From the NCBI RefSeq assembly GCF_000716445.1, contig NZ_JNWK01000031.1, forward strand, positions 55,718 through 119,717: a stretch of DNA of 64,000 nucleotides. Direction: 5' to 3'. The DNA is from Streptomyces wedmorensis. Its GTDB lineage: Bacteria; Actinomycetota; Actinomycetes; Streptomycetales; Streptomycetaceae. Positions 58,102 to 64,000 of this stretch are shown one piece after another; within the stretch, counting starts at the first letter, position 1, and each line of letters starts with the position of its first letter. Both the position numbers and the translations under genes were made by a program. The notes beneath the pieces were generated by a model that did not search any database, was not told the DNA's origin, and worked only from the letters and a program-made list of their open reading frames with translations.

Positions 58102-59184
58102 TCAGGCGCCGTCGTGAACAGGGGGAACAGCAGTCGCGGGGGAAGCGGGGGCCGACGTCCCGAGCAGGCGCCCGGCGAGCCGGTCCACCACACCCGCCAG
58201 CGCCTCGGGCGGCAGCAGCCCCGCCCCGCGGGCGCGCGCGAAGTCGGCGAAGGCCTCCGCCGTCGTGCGGCGCGGCGAGAAGCCGAGGACCTCGCGCGTC
58301 TGGACCGTCGAGACGACCCGGCCGTGCGTGAGCAGCCGGATCTGCTCGGGAGCGAAGTCGGTGATCCCGACCGTGCGCAGCGCCGTCCCCACCCAGGTGA
58401 CCGCCGGCAGCAGCACCGGCACGGTGGGCCGTCCGAGCCGCCGCGCACACTGGGACAGCAGCAGCACCCCGTCGCCGGCCACGTTGAACGTGCCGCTGTT
58501 CAGGGTCGCCCTGCGGGGCTCGTGCGCCGCCAGGCGCAGCACGTCGATCACGTCGTCCTCGTGGACGAACTGCAGCCGGGGGTCGTAGCCCAGGACGGTC
58601 GGCAGCACCGGCAGCGCCAGGTACTCGGCCAGCGGGGAGTCGATCCGGGGCCCGAGGATGTTCGCGAACCGCAGCACGCACACGGCCACGTCGGGCCGGC
58701 GCCGGGCGAAGCCCCGGACGTACCCCTCGACCTCGACGGCGTCCTTGGCGAAGCCCCCGCTCGGCAGCGACTTCGCGGCGGTCGTCTCGACGAAGACGGC
58801 CGGGTCGCGGGGCGCGGAGCCGTAGACACTCGTACTGGACTTGATCACGAGCCGTCTGATCCGCGGCGACTTCTGGCAGGCCCCGAGCAGCTGCATGGTG
58901 CCGATGACGTTGGTCTCCTTGACCGACGTCCGGCCTCCGCCGCCGAGCGCCGTACCGGTGACGTCCAGATGGACCACCGTGTCGACGTCGTGCTCGGCGA
59001 GGACCTTCGCGATCTCCGGCCGGCGGATGTCGGCCCGTACGAACTCGGCCGCGCCGAGCTGGTGCGCCGGCTGGACCGCGTCCACCGCGATCACCCGCTC
59101 CACCTCGGGGTCCCGCTGGATCCGCCGCACGAAGCGACCGCCGAGATGCCGGGCGGCACCGGTGACGAGCACGACCTTGCCCAA
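58102..59184 (-). CDS. NAD-dependent epimerase/dehydratase (extended SDR)
   Basis: 360 residues. Rossmann motif VVLVTGAARHLGG, with VHLDVTGTALGG and KSSTSVYGSA. The catalytic YxxxK is altered: the position reads GGFAKDAVEVEGYVR, with Phe where Tyr is expected. Later LNSGTFNVAGDGVLL is typical of these NAD-dependent SDRs. A regulatory or degenerate enzyme is possible. ATG at 59184. Followed 16 bp later by the acyltransferase. Confidence 0.8.
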   Translation of the reverse strand: MGKVVLVTGAARHLGGRFVRRIQRDPEVERVIAVDAVQPAHQLGAAEFVRADIRRPEIAKVLAEHDVDTVVHLDVTGTALGGGGRTSVKETNVIGTMQLLGACQKSPRIRRLVIKSSTSVYGSAPRDPAVFVETTAAKSLPSGGFAKDAVEVEGYVRGFARRRPDVAVCVLRFANILGPRIDSPLAEYLALPVLPTVLGYDPRLQFVHEDDVIDVLRLAAHEPRRATLNSGTFNVAGDGVLLLSQCARRLGRPTVPVLLPAVTWVGTALRTVGITDFAPEQIRLLTHGRVVSTVQTREVLGFSPRRTTAEAFADFARARGAGLLPPEALAGVVDRLAGRLLGTSAPASPATAVPPVHDGA

Positions 59185-59248
59185 GATCAGCGCCTTCCGT
59201 CCGTCTTCCGTTGGTCGCCACCGTAGCGCCTCGGCATTTCCACGCGAT

Positions 59249-59288
59249 AAAAAACGTGGCCCTCCACCGCGAACGGTGAAGGGCCACG
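59249..59288 (-). terminator. Intrinsic terminator of the bS22 gene
   Basis: Stem CGTGGCCCTCCACCG (59255-59269) pairs with CGGTGAAGGGCCACG (59274-59288), loop CGAA; on the minus strand it is followed by TTTTTT, unusually complete for this genome. Confidence 0.9.
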
Positions 59289-59320
59289 CTACGCACGAAA
59301 TGCTGCGGTGCAGCTGTCGC

Positions 59321-59419
59321 TTACTTCTTGTTGCGACGCTGAACGCGCGTGCGCTTCAGCAGCTTGCGGTGCTTCTTCTTCGCCATCCGCTTGCGCCGCT
59401 TCTTGATAACAGAGCCCAC
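59321..59419 (-). CDS. Small ribosomal protein bS22 (AURKAIP1/COX24 family)
   Basis: 32 residues: [20 protein letters not shown] then [11 protein letters not shown]. About two-thirds basic. Matches the actinobacterial ribosomal protein bS22 found in M. smegmatis ribosome structures. GTG at 59419 has GAGGG 5 nt upstream. Monocistronic, with its own terminator. Too short for normal gene callers. Confidence 0.85.
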   Translation of the reverse strand: MGSVIKKRRKRMAKKKHRKLLKRTRVQRRNKK

Positions 59420-59582
59420 GACTACCCTCGCTCACTTCTCGGAACATCCCCGCCTCCCGGCGGGGATCGGTGCGGGGCGTCTGGGCCCACACGACCTACG
59501 TCGGCCTAGCCTACCGCCCCGAGCACCGCGCTTGTAATCAGAGGGCCGTGCAGAGCTCTCCCGGTGTTGTTCCGCGCGCTCG

Positions 59583-59792
59583 CTACGCGGTCCCCACCCC
59601 CACGAAGGACTCCCTCAGGTACTCGTGAACCGCCTGTTCCGGCACCCGGAAGGACCTGCCCACCCGGATCGCCGGCAGATGACCGCTGTGCACCAAGCGG
59701 TACACGGTCATCTTCGAGACGCGCATCACCGCGGCGACTTCCGCCACGGTCAGAAACTTGACCTCGTTGAGAGGTCGATCGCCAGCAGCCAT
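59583..59792 (-). CDS. bdtA: BdtA-like small helix-turn-helix regulator (excisionase-type HTH)
   Basis: 69 residues. MerR/excisionase-type HTH: VKFLTVAEVAAVMRVSKMTV, YRLVHSGHLPAIRVGRSFRV. Resembles BldC-like regulators. In S. coelicolor a similar gene in the bldN neighbourhood is bdtA, a BldD target; I name it on that recall and position. ATG at 59792. Single gene between bS22 and the phosphatase. Confidence 0.7.
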   Translation of the reverse strand: MAAGDRPLNEVKFLTVAEVAAVMRVSKMTVYRLVHSGHLPAIRVGRSFRVPEQAVHEYLRESFVGVGTA

Positions 59793-59919
59793 GACCCACC
59801 TGTACCTTCCGCCGCGACGCCCACCGGCTTCCCCTCCGGTGACTCTTCGTCGCCGAGCGCTCACTCTCCAGACTAGGGGCGGGTGGTACGAGTGGGGAAG
59901 AGGAGCTGCCATCGGCCGT

Positions 59920-60735
59920 TTACCGTGACAGACACGCTCGATTGAGTACATAGCGCGTGAGAGGCCGGTAGTAGTCGGAGCGCACGCCGTCATCAAGCGG
60001 AACGGCCACCGACACCTGCCCCTCCGCCTCACCGACGAACAGCGCCGGATCATCCGTATCGGCCAGCCCGATGGCCTCGATACCCAGCTGACCAGCACCG
60101 CAGACCCAACCGTGATCCCCCACCACCAGCTCCGGCAGCGGACCGCCGCACTCGGCAGCGGTTTCGAGGGCGGCCCTAACCGGCAGCGGCGAGTGGGAGT
60201 GCGCCCCCGGCTCACGCCCTCCCCCCGACGGCCCCGGCTCTCGCACCAGCGCGACCCCCCGTACGTAGTCGAGAAGGTACGTGCGTACGCCGAACCGGGT
60301 CGTTATGTCGACACATCGCCCCTGCGCCGGTGTGAGGACAAGACATCCCGCCGCCGACAACGCGTCTGCGAGAGCGACGTAGAAACCGAGCAGACGATGC
60401 GGATGCCCCGTCCCGAACAGCACCGGAACCCGCCGCGCGGCCGCCGCCCCCAACCGCGCCGCGAAGGCGTCGAGCCCCCTCAACGTACGCTCCGGATCGA
60501 TGACGTCCGGCCCCGAACGGTGCGCCGGATCCCCCGACACCCCGCACTTGTCGGCCATCAACCGCAACAGCTCGGCCTCACCCCACCCCCACGCGGGATC
60601 GAGCCCCAGCAACACCCGCGGATCCCGCGCCGCGAACAGCCGATAGCTCCGCAGGCTCTCCTCCCGCGACGTCGCCACCGTCCCCGCCAACCCCGCCGCC
60701 AACAGATGCGCCCGCAGCGCCCCGGTACTCAACAC
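59920..60735 (-). CDS. Predicted phosphatase-like protein
   Basis: 271 residues. STGALRAHLLAAGLAGTVAT opens the protein; LFGTGHPHRLLGFYVALADA and VLTPAQGRCVDITTRFGVRT are conserved in Streptomyces homologues annotated as phosphatase. VVGDHGWVCGAGQLGIEAIG follows. Catalytic residues are not certain. GTG at 60735 is my choice, with the Shine-Dalgarno GGGAGG abutting it; the next codon TTG at 60732 is the alternative. Confidence 0.65.
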   Translation of the reverse strand: MLSTGALRAHLLAAGLAGTVATSREESLRSYRLFAARDPRVLLGLDPAWGWGEAELLRLMADKCGVSGDPAHRSGPDVIDPERTLRGLDAFAARLGAAAARRVPVLFGTGHPHRLLGFYVALADALSAAGCLVLTPAQGRCVDITTRFGVRTYLLDYVRGVALVREPGPSGGGREPGAHSHSPLPVRAALETAAECGGPLPELVVGDHGWVCGAGQLGIEAIGLADTDDPALFVGEAEGQVSVAVPLDDGVRSDYYRPLTRYVLNRACLSR

Positions 60736-60853
60736 CCTCCCGATGCTGCCGGAACACCACAGCCCGGGTACCCAAACCTCCCGGACACCCCACAGTCGGC
60801 GTAACACCCACCCGCGCGCTCCGGCACCACACCCCCCACGCCGGCACGCACGC

Positions 60854-62038
60854 TCAGGCGAGCAGCCCCCGCAGCGGAAAAGCCGCCTTCCGGGTCGCCA
60901 GCACCGCCTGGTCCAACCGGTCCGCCGGGTCGTAGCCCTCGGCCCAGTCACGGAAGCCCACCGGCCACCGCCCGTCCGTCATCCGCGCCGGCCCCAACTG
61001 CCGGGTCCGCGCGTACACCTCGTCCCGCCACGACGACGGCACCACCGCCTCCGGATCCACCGGAGCGTGCGCCGCGATCCCCACCAGATGCGTCCACGAC
61101 CGCGGTACGACGTCCACCACCGCATACCCGCCACCGCCCAGCGCCACCCAGCGCCCGTCGGCGTACTCGTGCGCCAGCTCGTGACAGGCCTCCTGCACCG
61201 CCCGCTGCGCGTCCAGCGACACCGCCAGGTGCGCCAGCGGATCCTCGAAGTGCGTGTCCGCCCCGTGCTGCGTCACCAGGACCTGCGGCCGGAAGTCCGC
61301 GATCAGCTCCGGCACCACCGCGTGGAAGGCCCGCAGCCACCCCGCGTCCCCCGTACCGGCCGGCAGCGCCACGTTCACCGCCCCGCCCTCACCGGCCCCC
61401 GCCGCACCCGTCTCCTCCGGCCAGCCCGTCTGCGGGAACAACGTCCGCGGATGCTCGTGCAGCGACACCGTCAGAACCCGCGGGTCCTCCCAGAACGCCG
61501 CCTGCACCCCGTCACCGTGGTGCACGTCCACGTCCACGTACGCGACCCGCTCCGCGCCCAGCTCGAGCAGCCGCGCGATCGCCAGCGACGCGTCGTTGTA
61601 GATGCAGAACCCCGACGCCGACCCCGGCATCGCGTGGTGCAGACCCCCCGCGAAGTTCACCGCGTGCGCGGCCTCCCCGCGCCACACCGCCTCCGCCGCC
61701 CCCACCGACTGCCCGGCGATCAACGCCGACACCTCGTGCATCCCCGCGAACGCCGGATCGTCGACGGTGCCGATCCCGTACGCCTGGTCCGCGAGACGCG
61801 GATCCGCGGACGCCGCCCGCACCGCCGCCACGTAGTCCTCACGGTGCACCAACCGCAGCGTGGAGTCCCCGGCCGACTTCGCCGACACCACGTCCACCGC
61901 CCGGTCGAGCCCGAAGGCCCGCACCAGCGACATCGTCAGCGCGAGCCGTACCGGATCCATCGGATGCTCGGACCCGAAGTCGTACCGTGTGACAGCTTCA
62001 TCCCACATCAACAGTGCGCGGCCGCTCATGCCCGCCAC
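60854..62038 (-). CDS. acuC: Acetoin utilisation/histone deacetylase-like protein AcuC
   Basis: 394 residues. Class I HDAC-like: YDFGSEHPMDPVRLALTMSL, FAGGLHHAMPGSASGFCIYN (His-His pair and zinc-site Asn), AYVDVDVHHGDGVQ (Asp/His zinc ligands), QHGADTHFEDPL and LGGGGYAV. Deacetylates acetyl-lysine in proteins. GTG at 62038 has GGGAGG 9 nt upstream; ATG at 62029 is the alternative. The start lies inside the MFS gene's 3' end (41-nt overlap). Confidence 0.85.
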   Translation of the reverse strand: MAGMSGRALLMWDEAVTRYDFGSEHPMDPVRLALTMSLVRAFGLDRAVDVVSAKSAGDSTLRLVHREDYVAAVRAASADPRLADQAYGIGTVDDPAFAGMHEVSALIAGQSVGAAEAVWRGEAAHAVNFAGGLHHAMPGSASGFCIYNDASLAIARLLELGAERVAYVDVDVHHGDGVQAAFWEDPRVLTVSLHEHPRTLFPQTGWPEETGAAGAGEGGAVNVALPAGTGDAGWLRAFHAVVPELIADFRPQVLVTQHGADTHFEDPLAHLAVSLDAQRAVQEACHELAHEYADGRWVALGGGGYAVVDVVPRSWTHLVGIAAHAPVDPEAVVPSSWRDEVYARTRQLGPARMTDGRWPVGFRDWAEGYDPADRLDQAVLATRKAAFPLRGLLA

Positions 62039-63197
62039 CGTATCGGGCCTCCCGCGAACCGAACGACGTGGCGTACACCACCGTCACCAGGACCAGCGCC
62101 ATCGGCACCACCATCGCCCCCCGGTAACTCCACGCGTCCCCCAGGGCCCCCACCAACGGCGACCCGACCAGGAACCCCACGTAGTTGAAGACGTTGAGCC
62201 GCGCCACCGCCGCGTCACTGTTCCCCGGGAACAGCCGGCCCGCCGCCGCGAACGTCTGCGGCACGATCACACTCAGCCCCAACCCCAGCACCGTGAACCC
62301 GGCGATCCCCGCCCACGCCCCCGGCGCCACCGCCACCAGCGCGAACCCCAGCCCCCCGAGCACCGCACCGCCCCGCACGACCACCGCCGCCCCGAGCCTC
62401 CGCACCCCGAAGTCCCCCACGGCCCGCCCGAGCAGCGTCGTCACCATGTACGCGTTGTACGGCACGGTCGCCAGCTCCTCCGAGCTACCCAGCACGTCCT
62501 GGAGGTACTTGGCACTCCAGTTGGAGACCGTCGAATCCCCGATGTACGCGAACGTCATCACCAGGCACAGCGGCAGCAGCAACTTGAACGCGATCCCGCT
62601 CCCCTTGCTCTCCCCCGCCTCCTCCACCGGCCCGGCCCCGCCGGCCACGTACCACCGGCTCCCGACGAAGGCGACCGGCAACAGCACCGCCACGACCGGC
62701 AGGTACGACGCGAACAGCGACAGGTGCCAGTGCGCCCCCACCCAGGCCAGCGATGCCCCCGCGATCCCCCCGAGGCTGTACGAGGCGTGGAAGCCGAGCA
62801 TGATGCTCCGCCCGTACGCCCGCTGGAGGCTCACCCCCAACATGTTCATGGAGGCGTCCAGGGCACCCACCGCCAGCCCGAACAGCCCCAGCGCGACCGC
62901 CACCGCCCACAGCTCCGAACCGACCCCCACCGCCAGGAGCGCGAGCAGCACGAACGGCTGCGCCCACCGCAGCACCACCGCCGGCCCCACCCGCGCGACG
63001 ACCTTCTCGGTCGCCACGCTCGCCACCCCGGCCAGGATCGGTACGGCGGCCAGGAACACGGGCAGCAGCCCGTCCGAGATCCCGTACCGGTCCTGAATGG
63101 CCGGTATTCGTGTCACGAGCAGGGCGAAGGTGACCCCCTGCACGAAGAAACTGACCGCCAGGGATCCCCGACCACGCCGCAACCGCGCATCCGTCAT
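61998..63197 (-). CDS. Major facilitator superfamily transporter
   Basis: 399 residues, twelve predicted transmembrane segments. MFS 1 pattern with GALDASMNMLGVSLQRAYGR between helices 4 and 5, and LGRAVGDFGVRRLGAAVVVR. Substrate unknown; resembles YbjJ/fucose-permease-like MFS carriers. ATG at 63197. The 3' end overlaps acuC. Confidence 0.85.
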   Translation of the reverse strand: MTDARLRRGRGSLAVSFFVQGVTFALLVTRIPAIQDRYGISDGLLPVFLAAVPILAGVASVATEKVVARVGPAVVLRWAQPFVLLALLAVGVGSELWAVAVALGLFGLAVGALDASMNMLGVSLQRAYGRSIMLGFHASYSLGGIAGASLAWVGAHWHLSLFASYLPVVAVLLPVAFVGSRWYVAGGAGPVEEAGESKGSGIAFKLLLPLCLVMTFAYIGDSTVSNWSAKYLQDVLGSSEELATVPYNAYMVTTLLGRAVGDFGVRRLGAAVVVRGGAVLGGLGFALVAVAPGAWAGIAGFTVLGLGLSVIVPQTFAAAGRLFPGNSDAAVARLNVFNYVGFLVGSPLVGALGDAWSYRGAMVVPMALVLVTVVYATSFGSREARYGGGHERPRTVDVG

Positions 63198-63240
63198 GGC
63201 GGCACAGCGTACGGCCGGAAACTACCGCTGGGTAGATGGA

Positions 63241-63888
63241 TCACATCCCCAAAATCGCGGGGAGCTCGTCCATCCGCCGGAACCAGCCCCTGGCCCCGGC
63301 CAGCTTCTCCTCCGGCGTCATCGCGGTGAACCCGTACACGTCCATCCCCGCCGCCAGCGCCGCCTGCACCCCGAGCCCGCTGTCCTCCACGACCACACAC
63401 CGCTCGGGCGCCACACCCATCCTCTCGGCCGCGTGCAGGAACAGGTCGGGCGCCGGCTTCCCCCGGCCGACGTCCTCGGCACTGAAGACGATCCCGTCCC
63501 GGAACCACGCGTCGAGCCCGGTCTTCCGGTGCCCCACCCGGATCCGCTCATGACTCCCCGACGAGGCCACGCAGTACGGCACCCCGGCCGCGGCCAGCCC
63601 CTTCAGTACGGCCCCGGCGCCGGCCACCGCCTCCAGCTCCCTTTCGAACGCCGCGAAGACCCGCGCGTGGAACGTCTCGTCGAAGTCCTCGGGCAGCCGC
63701 TGCCCGCTCCGCTCCTCGACCAGCTCATGGATCCGGTGCATGGCCGACCCCATGTAGTCCCGCACCGACTCCTCGTACGTCGTCGGGTGCCCCAACTCCG
63801 TCAAATAGCCGGCCAGCAACGTGTTGGAGATCGGCTCACTGTCCACCAGCACACCATCGTTGTCGAAAATGACCAAGTCGTATCGCAT
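63241..63888 (-). CDS. HAD-superfamily hydrolase (beta-phosphoglucomutase/YfdR-like)
   Basis: 215 residues. DFDND-type nucleophile (IFDNDGVLVDSEP), CVASSGSHERI, GKPAPDLFLHAAERMG and VVEDSGLGVQAA, typical of HAD-IA phosphatases. ATG at 63888 is chosen; GTG at 63894 is an in-frame alternative. No Shine-Dalgarno is evident, and the rRNA terminator ends only 24 bp upstream, leaving little room for a promoter. Confidence 0.85.
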   Translation of the reverse strand: MRYDLVIFDNDGVLVDSEPISNTLLAGYLTELGHPTTYEESVRDYMGSAMHRIHELVEERSGQRLPEDFDETFHARVFAAFERELEAVAGAGAVLKGLAAAGVPYCVASSGSHERIRVGHRKTGLDAWFRDGIVFSAEDVGRGKPAPDLFLHAAERMGVAPERCVVVEDSGLGVQAALAAGMDVYGFTAMTPEEKLAGARGWFRRMDELPAILGM

Positions 63889-63912
63889 GGCCACAGCCTA
63901 GAACGCAAAAAT

Positions 63913-63947
63913 GCCTCAACCCCCGGACAATGTCCGGGGGTTGAGGC
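63913..63947 (-). terminator. rRNA operon terminator
   Basis: 17-bp perfect inverted repeat GCCTCAACCCCCGGACA / TGTCCGGGGGTTGAGGC around a single A, immediately after 5S rRNA. On the minus strand it is followed by ATTTTTGCG. Confidence 0.92.
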
Positions 63948-63954
63948 TAAAAAT

Positions 63955-64000
63955 TGTTCGGCGGCGTCCTACTCTCCCACAGGGTCCCCCCTGCAGTACC
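63955..64000 (-). rRNA. rrf: 5S rRNA, 3' end only (partial)
   Basis: The reverse strand reads GGTACTGCAGGGGGGACCCT, GTGGGAGAGTAGGACGCCGC and CGAACA, the conserved 3' end of Streptomyces 5S rRNA. 46 bases are inside the window; the rest of the rRNA operon lies beyond the right edge. Confidence 0.93.

Noticed and set aside
57084..59226. Long plus-strand frames opposite the acyltransferase and epimerase
   Set aside because: Composition is Arg/Pro/His-rich without motifs, while the minus strand encodes recognisable enzymes.

Overview
The window is high-GC (roughly 70% or more), densely packed actinobacterial DNA, almost certainly a Streptomyces core chromosome. The clearest markers are the developmental sigma factor BldN with its anti-sigma RsbN, a small BdtA-type regulator, the rex-hemACD operon, the futalosine-type menaquinone genes, DUF2637 and DUF3558-like families, and many GTG/TTG starts with 4-nt stop/start overlaps. 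The right edge runs into the 3' end of a 5S rRNA gene on the minus strand. No integrase, transposase, att site, tRNA or CRISPR array was found.

Layout, left half. 1-2 kb: two overlapping glycosyltransferase genes facing a TetR gene across a 23-bp palindrome. 2-4.4 kb: menaquinone prenyltransferase (mqnP) and UbiD-type decarboxylase (mqnL). 4.5-7.5 kb: a PLDc_N membrane protein, LysR, an EamA exporter and a flavodoxin-fold reductase. 7.4-10 kb: two small proteins, a mini-GntR, and a cytosine-deaminase / 2OG-dioxygenase pair with a hairpin over the deaminase start. 10-14 kb: regulator, secreted NlpC-like protein with five 44-residue repeats, secreted protein. 14.4-18 kb: an uncharacterised two-gene unit, a large P-loop (STAND-like) NTPase and a membrane-anchored periplasmic-binding-type receptor. 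18.7-24.2 kb: system II cytochrome c maturation genes (tlpA-like, ccdA, resB, ccsB) behind a Tat lipoprotein deacetylase. 24.4-26.5 kb: hemL and a histidine phosphatase. 26.7-41 kb: accessory enzymes and regulators (MerR, MarR, TetR with an FAD monooxygenase under a phased operator array, NmrA protein, SDR, RtcB, two DUF3558-like lipoproteins, DUF2637 protein), with several tandem-repeat arrays between genes.

Layout, right half. 41.3-45 kb: divergent class I lysS and argS with two DnaA-box-like sequences between them. 46-53 kb: haem genes hemB, cobA/hemD fusion, hemC, hemA, then rex and a glutaredoxin-like gene. A Rex operator and a Crp-like palindrome lie upstream of rex. 53.2-57 kb: HAD phosphatase, bldN, rsbN. 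57-63.9 kb: acyltransferase, epimerase, bS22, bdtA-like gene, phosphatase, acuC-like deacetylase, MFS transporter, HAD hydrolase, then the rRNA terminator and 5S.

Themes: respiration-linked cofactor supply (menaquinone, haem, cytochrome c maturation, NADH sensing by Rex) recurs at three places, and developmental control (BldN/RsbN/BdtA) sits beside the haem operon. The best candidates for undescribed biology are the NTPase/receptor pair, the phased operator lattice at 33.6 kb, the start-codon hairpin of the deaminase, the duplicated 5' end of hemL, and nested or compensatory intergenic hairpin repeats at 18.0 and 47.5 kb.
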